A stretch of DNA of 64,000 nt from Prorocentrum cordatum. Taxonomy: Eukaryota > Sar > Dinophyceae > Prorocentrales > Prorocentraceae. Below, piece by piece: positions 1-10,802 of the stretch. The notes beneath the pieces are model-generated. The model was not told where the DNA came from, ran no database searches, and worked only from the letters and a program-made list of their open reading frames with translations. The stretch spans positions 160,966 through 224,965 of the forward strand of contig CAUYUJ010017776.1 in the NCBI GenBank assembly GCA_963575745.1, written 5' to 3'. Every line of letters starts with the position of its first letter. Within the stretch, counting starts at the first letter, position 1. The translations under genes and the position numbers were made by a program.

Positions 1-1
1 G

Positions 2-496
2 GCGGCTGCGGCGGCGGCGGGCGGAGGCGCTGGGGGCCCAGCTGCTCCTCCGGGGGCCGGTGCGCCGGTGGTTGCTGGTTCGGGGCCTGCGGGGCCCGCG
101 GTCGGCGACGTGGCGGACTCGGACATGGATGACAGCTGGGCGGACGGGCTGCGGCGGGGGGCGGAGCCGGCTCGTGAAGCCGGCGGAGCTCCTGCGGCGG
201 CCGCGGGCGCTGCGCGGCGCGTGGCCCCTCGCCTCGAGTCGGGCGGCTCGGCGGGGTCGCGCGCCTCTGCTGGGGAGGCTGCAGGGCTGGAGCTGGCGGC
301 GGCGACGCCGCAGGCCGAGGCCCCTTCCGACCCCTTCTCGGCCGAGGAGCTGGCCTTGATGGCGAAGGCCGTGGACTGCGGCATGGCGCCGCCCTCGGTG
401 GTGGCCGCGGTGGCGGCGGCACGCGGTGCTCCTCGGCACGCCCCTCAAGGACGCGGACTCGGTCGGGGAGGGCAGCGGCCTCCCCGTTGTACATAG
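2..496 (+). CDS. Partial Ala/Gly/Pro-rich frame, open at the window edge
   Basis: The frame is open from the first bases of the window and stops at a TAG (494-496), so any start lies outside or is ATG 125. The product is low-complexity (A, G, P, R) with one acidic patch (DSDMDDSWAD) and a more ordered segment near the end (PFSAEELALMAKAVDCGMAP). Third codon positions are almost all G or C, as expected of dinoflagellate coding exons, but such GC-rich DNA also opens frames by chance. I do not recognise the family. It could be the end of a host gene or an N-terminal (gag-like) relic of the copia element that follows about 130 bases later. Confidence 0.3.
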   Translation, partial: AAAAAAGGGAGGPAAPPGAGAPVVAGSGPAGPAVGDVADSDMDDSWADGLRRGAEPAREAGGAPAAAAGAARRVAPRLESGGSAGSRASAGEAAGLELAAATPQAEAPSDPFSAEELALMAKAVDCGMAPPSVVAAVAAARGAPRHAPQGRGLGRGGQRPPRCT

Positions 497-682
497 CCGC
501 TATAGGCCACTTCCGTCGCCTGCGTCGTGGTGCACTGTAGCGGTTCTGTACTGAGTTTGGGCCTTTCCCCCCGCTGTAGAGGTCCAGACGCATGAATGTA
601 GCGGAGCTGGGCGTGGAGCTCAAAAAAAACCCTTGACTTTCCCAAGGGGCCCGAGACATCAGGCCATGAACGAGAACGTCGC

Positions 683-1840
683 GTGAGGGAAGTTAGCCTA
701 GAAGCAATAACTCAAGCCGCGGCTGTGGCCAAGACAAATCGTGCTCTCAGGGCTAAAACGGCTCCAGATGGTGCTCGCCTTTACTCAGCAGGGGATCTGG
801 TCGACTACCATCGACCCACTGCCACTAAGGGCGATCATGGAGGCTGGAACGGCCCATTCCTTGTGATCCGTAACGCGTCTGAAAGAGGACATATCGTTGT
901 CAAGGCAGGATTTCGCGAGGTGATTGCGATGTATCCTGACGTTCGTCACACGCTATACTTTGAATGTCTCCTCACACGGGAACTTGGCATGGATAACATG
1001 GCCATGCAAACAGTCCTTACGTATGTGGCACACTTTGGCGCAGGGAAACCTGCCAAAGTCTTCGGCTACATCCCAGACTACAAGGGAAACCACAATCTTT
1101 CAGACGACAGCAAGTTTCACCCGCGCGTACATCTTGCACTACAGTATCTCGTGCGAAACTATTTCCGAGTAGAACGCGTAGTAGCGGTTAGATTGGCCAG
1201 AAGTGTGTCATGTCTACCTGCAGTAAAGTATGCCACCGGGTCTACGCTGATCCACTACGACAATGATGTCAGCCCAGCCTTCCACTATTATGAGTGTGTG
1301 GGCACTGGCTTGAACATTTCTCAAATCACTGGTAGCACTCATTCCAGACTTATCCAATGTTTGACCTCACATGTTCCTCCCTTAGGATTTCACGACGACC
1401 TGGCCAAGTATCAGCACTCGGGCATCACGTCTGGAGAACACGATACGCTTGGAAACAGGCCTCCACCAGACACCCCAGGTGCCTCATCGCCAAGTGAAGG
1501 CCGTCTGTCGACAATCTATGAAGATAACGAGGAACATAATATCGAAGCCATTATGCTGGAAGAGTGGTACGACGAGTTACGTATGGACCTTCATCCCACG
1601 ACGACAATCGACGATTATCCTTACTGCGTCCCAACAACCATGCTGCCCGACCAATGCGTTTTGGTTTCAGCATCTGTGGACGAAGAAGATATCGTATTGT
1701 CGGAAACGCTCGGAGACGAGCCCGAACCACAAGAGCCCTGTCTAGTCTCTCTCTGCTCAACCACACCTGACGAGAGCTACTCTCTTGACAGTGATGAATA
1801 TGGTCCCTATGTTGAGTTATGTTTTACAGCAGAAATGTAA
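683..1840 (+). pseudogene. copia pol, integrase C-terminal part and linker
   Basis: This is the C-terminal tail of a retroviral-type integrase, the protein that inserts retrotransposon cDNA into DNA. The visible start (GTG 683) is not a true start: the same frame stays open upstream to about 629. Residues 35-60 (GDLVDYHRP then GWNGPFLVIRN) match the SH3-like integrase C-terminal domain that follows the DDE core in copia elements; the core itself is absent. Residues 230-385 are an acidic Ser/Thr/Asp-rich linker, as found between integrase and reverse transcriptase in copia pol. It ends in a TAA only two codons before the next piece in the same frame, so the stop has probably been acquired within one polyprotein. 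Confidence 0.75.
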
Positions 1841-1849
1841 AGAGTAGTG

Positions 1850-2731
1850 ATGGATCAGACTCAACTTGCACAGCTCGACACTGATGTGGTCGCAACGATG
1901 AGAGTATATGTATCCTCTGCTGCTAAACGTGCTGCGGTAGTCAAGGAAGACGACCTACTCACCAAAGCCGACATAGCAGCACACCCGAAAGAGGTTAGTC
2001 AAGCTTTGCACACTGAACTCAAGATCTGTCTCGACAACCTGTGCTTTGAGATGTATGATTTATCCGAAGCTTCCAACATCATGACGTCCAGGTATGTATA
2101 TAAGTGGAAGTTTGCGAAGATAGGTACCGGGAGCGTTAAAACCATCCGTCTCAGACTTGTCCTTCGTGGATTTATGGGCACTGAGGCTTTCGATGTGGAA
2201 ACCTTCTCGGGGACCGCTCGAAGCCAGTCCCAGAGACTCCTAGCAAGTGAGGCGGCATGCCATCCAGAGTGGATCTTAGCATCCATGGATATCGACAAGG
2301 CGTTCCTCAAGGGTCTGACCTATGAGGAACTTGCCCATGCCACCGACGAGGAAACTCGCATGGTTTGCTTCACCCTTCCACCGGGAAGTGCACAGGTACT
2401 TCGTACACTGCCTGGCTTCTCATCCTATGACGAAAGCCGACACTGCCTCAGGTGCCTCAAGCCAGGAACGGGTACAAAGGACGCCCCAAGAGCGTTCTCT
2501 CTCAAACTTCGTACGACCACACGAGCTATAGGCCTTACACCGACAAGGTATGATCCCGAGTTTGAATTCAGCCAAGGCTTGCTAACGGCAAAACATTGCG
2601 ATGCTATTAATATGACAGGCCTAGAGAAAAATATAGACGACTATGTACAACGTGTCGAAAAAGGTGTTTGGCAAATGGAAGCTCAACAAACACTCATATA
2701 CGAACTGCGCCGTTCGCTACACCAAGAATGA
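1850..2731 (+). pseudogene. copia pol, reverse transcriptase palm
   Basis: Reverse transcriptase would copy the element RNA into DNA. The copia landmarks are present in order: YVYKWKFAK (conserved RT start), LRLVLRGF, the first catalytic block DIDKAFLKG (2288-2314), and TKDAPRAF (copia form of the primer-grip region). The second catalytic block, normally xVDD, reads C-D-A at 2597-2605, so one of the paired catalytic aspartates has become alanine. The frame then slips in an A-run at about 2658-2665, and the homologous sequence continues in the next frame. ATG 1850 is the first methionine after the upstream stop but is unlikely to be a natural start. Confidence 0.85.
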
Positions 2732-3671
2732 CCAAGGGGATGTGATCATGGATCAGGACGAATATATCAAGCAACTACGTCCTATCACACACCCAGAACT
2801 TACAGGAGCGGCGGCCGATGCCAAAGCCACCAAACTCATTACCGACATGTTCGTCAGCTTGCGAGGAGCCCTCGCCTATGCCCTTCTTATTCAAGTCTGG
2901 CTCATGGTATACGTGGTCTCTCTTCAGAGAATCCAAGAGCCCACCAACCTACAAGTCTGGCGACTGAATGCTGTGACGCGAAAGCTGACCAGCAGCCCGA
3001 AACGCATCACCTTCCCTCGAATGAAGCCGACGAGTGAAGTTGACATACACAGCGATTCAGGGTATCGGAAGCTCACCGGGGAGGAGGACGATGAGACCAA
3101 GGGCCATGGCATACGCGGGGCCAACGTACTACGGCGAGGAAACTCGCCTCAAGGCAAGTCCGTCGTTCATCTCTGTGACGGACTATGCAAATCACACCGA
3201 CTGCAGGTTAGTTCCAGCTATGCCGCGGAGGCACTCGCAGCTGCACATAACCTCGATGAGTGTTACCCTGCGCTCATCACTCTCCACGAGCTCAAGGCAG
3301 GGGCTCTGACTCCACGACAGCTACGAGATATGCGTGAAGTTGGGGGCCTAGCCATTAAAGTATCTCTTGCCATAGGCGCTGAGTCGGTTTATAAATCGCT
3401 ATCAAGCAAGGATCTTAAGATACCGACAGAACGGACCTTGCTTGGACATATCAGCTGGATACGTGAGCTCACGCATATAGGTATAGTGCATAATGTGCAG
3501 TGGTGTGATACTAGAGATATGACCGCAGATGGGCATACAAAGGGAAGCATCGATCGGGAGCTGCTTTTGGAAGTGATGTCAGGCACTCAGGCATTTAAGT
3601 ATGACGTGAAGCAGTTTGTTCCCTTTCGGGGTCCCGAGGACAGAAACAAACCTAAGTCTAATCAATTTTAG
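2643..3671 (+). pseudogene. copia pol, RT thumb and RNase H
   Basis: This piece continues the reverse transcriptase in a frame displaced by one base: KVFGKWKLNKH then QDEYIKQLRPI is the typical copia/dinoflagellate RT end. RNase H, which degrades the RNA strand of the hybrid, follows: DIHSDSGYRKL (first Asp block, near 3043), SSSYAAEALAA (Glu block, near 3215), and the closing DTRDMTADGHTKGSIDR, the equivalent of the copia D-x-LTK end near 3510-3560. The TAG at 3669-3671 is probably the genuine pol stop. The first codons are read-through of the frameshift, not a real N-terminus. Confidence 0.82.
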
Positions 3672-4320
3672 TCTGTCCTTGTTGCCCCCGCGGTCCAATT
3701 TGCCAGCATGGGCGCCTACTACAGAGGCGCCCTTCTAGGTGCTCGGAAACGAGCCTTACGTTTCACGCCTGGCAACGAGCCGGCTTTATATGATTCAGGC
3801 TCTTTGCCTTAATACCCGCTTGCTCGGTGAGGTACGGCCCGTTTGGCTTACCTCTAGCCGGGCCGATAGCCCTTTACTATTCAAGGGGCTGTCTTGCATT
3901 TGCGTGAAATGCCTTGCGAGGAAACTCGCCTTACAGTCTGGTGCTAGGCCAGTCTGTATGCACTGTTTTCTTGCAAACAGTTGCGCGCGCGGCCTTTGTA
4001 GAGCCTAACGGCTGCGCGGCTATACTCTCCGTCTCCTCCCCTCCCGACTTTAATGGTAGCTCTTTGGGAGATGTTACATAGAATCGGGAGTATAGCTCGC
4101 GCGCCGTTGCCTTTGGCTCAAGGCGCGCGCGCCCTATTTGCCCGGACACTTACCTTAGTGTTCGCTATGTGCTGGAAAGACCGATACATCGATCTTATCC
4201 TATCCTACCCATCCACTCCCCATATCGTATTCCTTCGACATGGAATTGGATGCAATGTGAGCACATCCGCCCCCCTTGGAGACGGATGCTATTTGACCTA
4301 CCAGGCTCACTTTCGACTGC
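3672..4320. repeat. Hairpin-dense non-coding block after copia pol
   Basis: No coding. At least eight inverted repeats are packed here: 3710-3716/3726-3732, 3741-3745/3750-3754 (GAAA loop), 3835-3841/3859-3865, 3896-3901/3907-3912, 3916-3920/3925-3929 (GAAA loop), 3962-3968/3975-3981, 4014-4027/4088-4102 and 4099-4105/4122-4128, plus the 12-bp palindrome GGCGCGCGCGCC at 4122-4133. It may be the element's 3' untranslated region or a separate structured insertion. Confidence 0.6.
4104..4122 (+). other. Spliced-leader-like 19-mer (possible DinoSL relic)
   Basis: CCGTTGCCTTTGGCTCAAG resembles the dinoflagellate trans-spliced leader (known ending TTTTGGCTCAAG), with one substitution and two missing bases. 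Relic leaders mark reinserted, once trans-spliced mRNAs in dinoflagellates. The rival explanation is that the word is just the inner part of a GC-rich hairpin (4099-4128). Confidence 0.3.
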
Positions 4321-4368
4321 TCTTTCCTCCCGAGTTTGCGGCGGGTCACGGTGGGCGAGCGTGGCGCG

Positions 4369-4518
4369 ATGAAGCTGGACGACCTGGAGCTCTCGCGGGC
4401 GGCGCTGCCGCCGGAGCTCTCCGGGCTCGACGCCCTGTGGCGCCAGCAGCGCCGGCCGCGCCCGCGGGCCGCATGTCGGCGAGGCGGACGCGCGAGGCTC
4501 GGCTGCGCTCAAGAAGCG
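4369..4518 (+). CDS. Possible orphan first exon
   Basis: ATG 4369 opens 50 codons with nearly all G/C third positions (starting MKLDDLELSRAALPPELSGL) and runs into GCG|GTAGGT at 4516-4524, an acceptable 5' splice site. The N-terminal 26 residues look like ordinary protein, not repeat translation; the rest is Arg/Ala-rich. No downstream exon is recognisable. It could equally be a chance frame in GC-rich DNA. Confidence 0.28.
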
Positions 4519-4683
4519 GTAGGTTGTTCGTGTCGCGTCGGCGCGGCGGCGGTCCCGCCGTGCGCGTTCAAGGTCGAGCGCCGCCAGTGGCCCAGAGCAG
4601 CCCAATAGTCTAATGAGAAAACTCGGCATAAACATAAACTTTCGGGACTTCACGCGGATTTCCTGGATCGGCGCATGAGCCCC

Positions 4684-4740
4684 CTGGCGCGCTCCGCGCG
4701 CCAGGCAGGGGGCTCCAGCGCGGATCCAAGAGATCCGCGC
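4684..4740. repeat. Two adjacent perfect hairpins
   Basis: Stem CTGGCGCGC (4684-4692) pairs with 4696-4704 across a 3-base loop. Stem GCGCGGATC (4718-4726) pairs with 4732-4740 across a 5-base loop. Purpose unknown. Confidence 0.6.
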
Positions 4741-5789
4741 GGACTTCCAAATTGATATGTTTTGTGCAGCTGAGTGTTTCGCGAAATTGCGATCGGAAAG
4801 CCGCCGATCGTTACAGGTGGAACGATCCACGTGGTGTCAGAAGCCAGCGCAGAAGTTCTTCACACACAGACGTGCCGTGCAGACACTTTCGTCGGTTCCC
4901 GTTGCCTTGGGATGCTTTCCAGAAGCTGCGCCTTGGCGAGAGCGCTCGGGGCTGCCCGTGTCGTCCAAGGGCGGCCTCAGGAGATCTGCCCCAGGCCTCA
5001 GGACGACCCTTCGTCAGAGTGACCCTAGGTGCGCGTCTTTCGGGGGCCCCGCGGGGGGGGTGGGGGGGGCAAACCCACGCACGCAGGCCGCCGATGTCGC
5101 ACCGCGTGCGACGATCGGTTAGCCGCGCACAAATGGTCACTCTTGCCCAGAGTCACACCCGCGCCTGACTGGGAGGATCGAGGATGGTGCTTGGACGTGC
5201 CAGGCCCCGCCCCTTGGGCTCCACGGGCGCTCGCCTGGCCACGACTGGGCGCAGTTCGACACACTAGCCAGGAGGGGCCCAGCTGAGAGGGCCAGCGGTG
5301 CGCAGGAAGCAAGCATGCTCGGGGCGGGCGAAGGCCAGGGGCCACTCCTGCGTGCAGTCGGGAGGCGACGGCGTGTCTGCGGTACCCGTGGCGGCAGCGC
5401 CGGCTGTCGGTGCCCTCTCCTCCGCTCTTGCTGGTCCTGCCTGCCACCGCTGGTGGCTCCTGCGCCCCCGCGAGCGCCGCGCCGCGCTCCCTGGCGGAGG
5501 CGGGGGGCGGCCGTCCGCCGGCGTGAGGCGCTCGGCGGCGGTGGCGGTGGCGCTGGGGCGGCCGGGCTGCCGGGTGGTCCCCCGAGGGCGTCCTGGGCGG
5601 CAGCCGGGCGCTCGTCACGGGGTGTCCGCGTGGGGCTCTCGGTGGCGACGGCGAGGGCGCGGGGGCGGGCAGCAGGAAGCGTGGGCGTGGGCATGGCAGC
5701 CTTCTGCCGCTGACCACGCCGCGGCGTTTCAAAGGGCTCCATGCGTGCAGGCGTTTGGGGCATTCATGCTTCAGGTGGCAGGGTCGCAA
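4741..5789. other. GC-rich stretch without a supported gene
   Basis: Long frames exist on both strands (minus 5025-5789, plus 5298-5888), but their products are shifting Pro/Arg/Ala/Gly low complexity with no motif, as expected from very GC-rich DNA. Bases 4897-4990 resemble 49250-49350 (shared core GGATGCTTTCCAG then AGCTGCGCCT), a dispersed repeat. AGAGTGACC at 5017 and GGTCACTCT at 5135 are an inverted pair related to the element at 25314. Confidence 0.5.
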
Positions 5790-6190
5790 AACAAGATCGG
5801 GGGAATCTCAGGTTGGACGGTCGGAGCTGTAAAGAAGTCGCCCTCCATCACCGTCGGGAATTTCGAGATCTTACGCCTTAAGCTGTAAGGACGTCTCTGG
5901 CGAGAGCACGACTCTGAAAACCACCCGTCCCAGGCGGGAGTCGGATTTTGAACACGATCCGCCCTCCAGTCCAGAGGCGAAATTGCACGGCGCAAGGCCA
6001 GAGCGTGATCTTGCAAAGTATCGCCCTCCATCCGCCTAACTGCTAGAAGTCTTTGATGCGAATGCGCCAGGTGTGACGGTGAGGGCCACATGTTGAAAAC
6101 GGCCCGATCTCCATCCGTTCAGATGTTGGAAGTTTTAAGATGAATGTGCGTGGCGCTTGCGATATCCATGCGTTGCGCAGCACACGCTTG
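5790..6190 (+). repeat. Degenerate GTGCGCGGCGC-type tandem repeat
   Basis: About four diverged units of 70-90 bp. Shared words are TCGCCCTCCATCCG, GGCGAGAGC or GTGAGGGCC, CACATGTTGAAAACGG and TTTTAAGATGAATGTGCG. The same unit is found inside the composite repeats at 40.8, 46.9, 48.2 and 54.4 kb. Confidence 0.6.
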
Positions 6191-7267
6191 AATCATGTAC
6201 ACTGCAGCTGCATGCAAACACACACACACACTGGCCTGTTAGCGCTATGGTATGCAAGCACATTCCCAACGCGTACCTCGAGCAACTCCCTGAGCCATGT
6301 ATCGTTGAGCCTTTGCTCCCAACTTTCTTGATATGGATCGGATGCTTTGTTCCCCTCTGCATCTACGCAACATTCGTCCGTGCCAAGGGCGGTCTCCCGT
6401 CAGCACGGCAGACGCCGAGAGAGAGAGAGAGACAGAGAAGACAGAGAGAGAGAGAGAGAAAGAGAGAGAAAGCCAGCACTCGCCCTCCGCATCCACGGTG
6501 AGAAGCGGGGTCTGCACCCCTCACCTGGTATCGAAGCCGAGGTGTCCACGCACTGGCCCACCGTCACAAGAGAGAACACAGCACGTGCCTGCCGCACTAT
6601 CGCAACCGCTGGAGCTTCATGCTGAGGAGCGCGCGCGGGAGTCCAACCCGCACTCACATTCCCCACGACAAGCCGTGCAGCCGTCCAGAGAGGGAGGCCA
6701 GGGGTGCCATGGCACGTTTAATTCTTCCTGAGGTAGCAGGCCAGCACCTTGACCACCTCGCGTGCACAACTGCCGCATTCTCGGGAGCTAGCACTGTGGA
6801 CGCTGCAATGTGCGCAGCCACGGCCTTCCAGAACGGCGTCCAGAGTCTCACTACCTGCGTGGCGAGCCCCTCGTCCTCGATCCCCAGGACGACCCTGAGG
6901 GCAATGTATGGACAACGACCCGCTCGCCGTCCGTGTAATTGCTTGACGCGTTTCGAACGAATGTGCGCGGCGCTATCGGCTGAGATCCGTCCGAGTGACT
7001 GCTGGATAGTTCAAGCTTTTGTCTGAAATGGTCGGCCCTACCGGCACGACTGGTGGTGCTACGAGGGGAAGTTATTGATCGAAGACGCCTACTGCGAGTC
7101 ACCGCCGCCCCCTGCCTTTGGAAAGCGCCCGCACTGAGAAATGTGAAACTAGTATATCGCGTGTTCCACTGTTTATTCAATGATGATTGCCACGTGGGCC
7201 GACCCCGAGGACACCCCAAGACGGCCCAAGGGACTGCCCAACGTGCTTCTTGGACCCTCTTGGGGCT
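6191..7267. other. Mixed non-coding, GA microsatellite and a repeat unit
   Basis: Contains a short CA run (6222-6232), a GA/AG microsatellite (about 6416-6472) and one more GTGCGCGGCGC-type unit (about 6930-7010). Frames on either strand give no recognisable protein. Confidence 0.5.
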
Positions 7268-8000
7268 ATCCATCCGTCCTCTCCTCCCCTGCCCAGGGGC
7301 TGCACGAAACACACGTTGCAGGTAAGAGAGATAGAACCTTAACTGGTCACGATCGAAGACGAAGAGGGCGTGTGTCGAAGGTTTGGAATATACGTGTTGC
7401 ATGGCACGCGAGCAGATAAGAGCGACCAGTCTTACAATGATTGTTGTTGTTGTTGCTGTTGTTGTTGCTGTTGTTGTTGTTGAGGTTGCCATTGTTTTTG
7501 CGGTTGTTGATTGTTTGTTAATAGTTGCTGTGGTTGTTTTGGTTGATGTTGTTGTTGTGTTGGTAGATGTTGTTATTACTGATGTTGTTGGTTGTGTTAT
7601 TGTTGTTATTGGTGGTGTGGTTGTTGTTGGTTGTTGTTGCTGTTGTTTTGTTGTTTGTTGTTTTTGTTGTTGTTATTGCTGTCGTCGTTGGTAGTGTTGT
7701 TGTCGAGCTTTCATTGCTGCGGAATAACTATTGTTGGTTACCCCATCCGGTAACCATTGCTTGTCAGTTGAAGCGTTTCTCCCGGGGCATGTGTCCACAA
7801 ACTGTACCCCTGGCCCCCGGTTTACAACAGCAGCGGTTCCCGCCCGATATTTCCTCACAGTTTATTTCCACATCGCGCTCTCGCGCGGGACTTCCCCGCA
7901 ATCTGTTCCGACGCCGCGCCCTCGACTCTTTTAAGGAATCACGCTCTCGCTGTGGATTTCTCACGATTTATTTGGGAAATGCGTTGTTGCTCGAAATTTC
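7268..8000 (+). repeat. Composite interspersed repeat C, copy 1
   Basis: Order: CCATCCGTCCTCTCC, GGGGCTGCACGAAACAC (7296), a conserved block of about 150 bp (GATCGAAGACGAAGAGG, GGCACGCGAGCAGAT), a GTT/TTG tract (about 7440-7700), then a block containing CCTGGCCCC and repeated GCGCTCTCGC words. Copies 2 and 3 are at about 11730 and 13785. Confidence 0.7.
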
Positions 8001-8023
8001 CTCGCGATTCATGCATGCTGAAG

Positions 8024-8405
8024 TTATCTGATTATGCTGTTACTGCTACAATTCTGTATGGAAGCGGCTGCTGGACTATGACCGCTTCAAGGGACAACCG
8101 CCTACTGAGTGAGAGACGGCGAATGGTGCGAAAGATCGTGCAAACCCCAAGGCGCCGCTTGCCGAACGCGATGGATTTGGAGTCTTGGGTGGACTGGATA
8201 AAGACTGCCACTGACAAGGCAGAAGACCCTTATAATCATGTTGGCTTGCGATGTTGGAATGTATTGCAACGAGAACGCAAGGACGCGCCCAAGTGTAGAA
8301 TCCAGAACGCAGTGGATGGACGTTGGGCGAAACTGCTTTTGGAGTGGGAGCCCGCGGGATCCAGAGCCCGGGGGAGACCGTGCACAAGGTGGACGACTTC
8401 ATATC
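8024..8405 (+). pseudogene. LINE reverse transcriptase C-terminal remnant
   Basis: The plus-strand frame encodes the region just after the polymerase domain of a LINE-type RT protein: ATILYGSGCWTMT, an Arg-rich helix (RRRMVRKIVQTPRRR), WVDWIKTAT, then DGRWAKLLLEW and the closing ARGRPCTRW. This order (LYG..W, W..WI, W.., GRP.TRW) is typical of dinoflagellate and animal LINE proteins of the RTE/I type. No polymerase motifs lie upstream, where composite repeat C abuts it, so this is a 5'-truncated relic of roughly 125 residues. The frame itself is still open, and it continues into unrelated sequence to 8467. Confidence 0.7.
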
Positions 8406-8536
8406 TTTTCACGTCATCATGTACAACTCAGCACTATGGGTGCCAATCCGCCGATCGGCGCGTGTGAGAAGCAGGCTGGAGGCCGTGTGCCGGCAGCCCT
8501 CCATGGGCGCGGGAGTGTACTCTCGCACGCCGCTCT

Positions 8537-8576
8537 CTCTCTCTCTCTATCTCTCTCCCTCTCTCTTTCTCATACA
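8537..8576. repeat. CT microsatellite
   Basis: CTCTCTCTCTC with a few substitutions. Confidence 0.85.
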
Positions 8577-8770
8577 GGACGTGCGCTTCAGCAGCCCGCC
8601 TGCTCGACCTGGCCGCCTGGGCCCGCCTTCCCGACCCGCCTGTTAGGGTCTACCGGCCCGATCTGCCCGTATGGTTCTGCCACGTGCGTTCTGCTCCTAG
8701 CCCCCCTCGTGCTACTATCTTTCTCCCTCGTTGTCCTCGAAGCCGGTGCGGAAACAAAAAAAAACATACT

Positions 8771-9062
8771 CAATCGCACCACAATGCAAGACGCAATGAA
8801 CATGTCACGAATTTCGTTGCCGTTGCTGCGGTAGTGCGGTGGTTGGCGCGGGGGTCGGGCATCTGGTCGGCGCGGGAATCGGTAACCTGGCCATTGATCG
8901 CACCACTATGCAAGGCGCAACGAACATGTCACGAATTTCGTTGCCGTTGCCACGGTAGTGCGGTGGTCGGCGCGGGGGTCGGGCAGTTGATCGGCGCGGG
9001 ACTCGGTGACCTGGCCGTTGATCGCACCACGATGCAAGACGCAACGACAACGTCACGAATTT
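8771..9062 (+). repeat. 124-bp tandem repeat, about 2.3 units
   Basis: ATCGCACCAC occurs at 8773, 8897 and 9021, exactly 124 bases apart; each unit also has CACGAATTTCG and GGCGCGGGGGTCGGGCA. Non-coding. Confidence 0.8.
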
Positions 9063-9154
9063 CGAATTTCCGCACCAGCTTCGAGGACGCCGTGCCCGCC
9101 CAGGGCGGATCACGCACAGAATTCTGCCCCACTTATCGTGTGACGCTACGCCTG

Positions 9155-10670
9155 AGTCAGCACCGACGCCAGTATCAACGCTAGCGCCTTTACCAGCACC
9201 GCCGCCAGCACTGACGATGGCGCCTGCGCAGCCGCCGACGCCAGCACCAAAGCCAGCACTGGGACCTGCGCACACGCGGGCACCAACGCCAACGCCTACG
9301 CCACAGTTCGCGCCAGCACCGTCGCCAGCAGCTAGGGTGCACCAGGGAGCTGCCCAGCTCACCGGCGTCCCCTTCAGCCTGGGCGCCAGCACCAGTCTGA
9401 ACGCCAACCCCGACACCCCCTTTCCGACGTCCAACGCCGACGCAAGTACCAGAACCAGCGGGGACACTTGTGCGGGCGCCAGCACCGAGGCAAGCACCGA
9501 CGCCGGCGACTACGCCAGCACCAACGCCTGCGCCTACACTTGCACTGGCGCCAGTACCGACGCCAGCGCCAACGCTACTTCAGTACCACCAATGCTGGCG
9601 CCTGTGCCAGCATCGACACCAGCACCTAATTACGCCAGCATGTAGACTTGCGTCTTTGCTGTCACCAGCGCCAGCGTCTACACCAACGCCGACACCAGCA
9701 CCGACGCCACTGTCAGTGAGCTGCCCAGCTCACCCGTGCCCTCTCCAACCCTGACGCCAGCACCAGTCAGCCCCAACATCAACATCAACTCCGACTCCCC
9801 GCTCCGTCTTCTGGCGCCAACGCCAACGCCTCCAGCTCCAGCGCCAGCGCCGCCGCCAGCAGCGACGCCCGCACCGACGACAGCGACTATGCCGTGACCA
9901 ACGCCAACACATACACAATCAGCGACGCCAGCACCGTCGCCAGTGCCGACGCCAGCGCCGATGCCAGCACTGCCAACATTGACGCCAGCATCAATGCTTA
10001 CGCTTGACTGGCACCAGCGCCAGCGCCTGCCCCAGCGACGACGCCAGCACCGACGCCAACAGCAAGACTGAACCGGCGTGCTGCACCAGTCCTGACACCA
10101 GCTCCGACTCCCAAGCTCAGACTTCAGCACCGACACCAGCACCAAAGCGAGCGTTCACACCATCGCTGAATCTGGCACCGACGCCAGCACCAAGACTGGC
10201 GGCTACACCGTCACCAACGCCAGTGCCCACACCAGCACCATCGCCAGCACCGACGCCTGCACCTCCGCTTGCGCCGGCGCCAGCGGCGACCTCAGCATCG
10301 ATGCCAGCAGCAACTCCTGAGCCTATACGGGGCCACCAGCGCCAGCACCCGCAGAAGCGCTGACGCCAGCACCGACGCCAGCACCAACGCCGGCACTTAC
10401 GCCAGTACGATTGCCAGCGCTTACGCCAGCACCGACGCCAACTTCGACGCCAGCCCAAACACTGGCGCCTACGCCAGCGCCGACGTCAGCACTAACGCCA
10501 CCCTCAACGCCTGCGATCGCGCAGGCAACAGCGCTAGCGCCTGCACCAACGACGTCGCCAGCACCTACCCCAGCACCAATGCCAACGTATGCCACCATCT
10601 GCGCCAGCGTCTAGACCGACGCCGACGCCAGCACCGACTTCAGCACCAACGTCAACCAGCACAGCCAGTC
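9155..10670 (+). repeat. 12-bp minisatellite (CCGACGCCAGCA), about 1.5 kb
   Basis: A diverged tandem array of the dodecamer CCGACGCCAGCA and its variants (CCAACGCCAGTA and similar). Because the period is a multiple of three, several frames are open on both strands with Ala/Pro/Thr or Gly/Val/Ala translations; I regard them as repeat translations, not genes. Confidence 0.85.
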
Positions 10671-10802
10671 AGCCACGCCACGGCCGCCTCAGCAGCGCGA
10701 GGACGGCCGGGACACTCAATCGTGCCCAGCTCTGAGGCTCTGGAGTGCTCTGGATGGGGTGGGGTGGGGATTGGTGACGTGTCGTCTTTCTGTTTCCTGC
10801 AG

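Larger units (their letters stand above)
629..3671 (+). mobile_element. Ty1/copia retrotransposon, 5'-truncated pol
   Basis: Three consecutive coding pieces give the copia order integrase C-terminus, reverse transcriptase, RNase H. Gag, protease and the integrase catalytic core are missing upstream. The first two pieces share one frame split by an in-frame TAA (1838-1840); the third is shifted by one base. I see no long terminal repeat: nothing around 500-680 recurs after 3671. It is a dead, 5'-truncated copy. Confidence 0.88.

Noticed and set aside
500-4320. Long terminal repeats for the copia element
   Set aside because: No stretch upstream of 683 reappears downstream of 3671.
5025-5888. 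Opposing long frames (254 residues minus, 196 residues plus)
   Set aside because: Very GC-rich DNA with few possible stops; products are Pro/Arg/Ala-rich without any motif.
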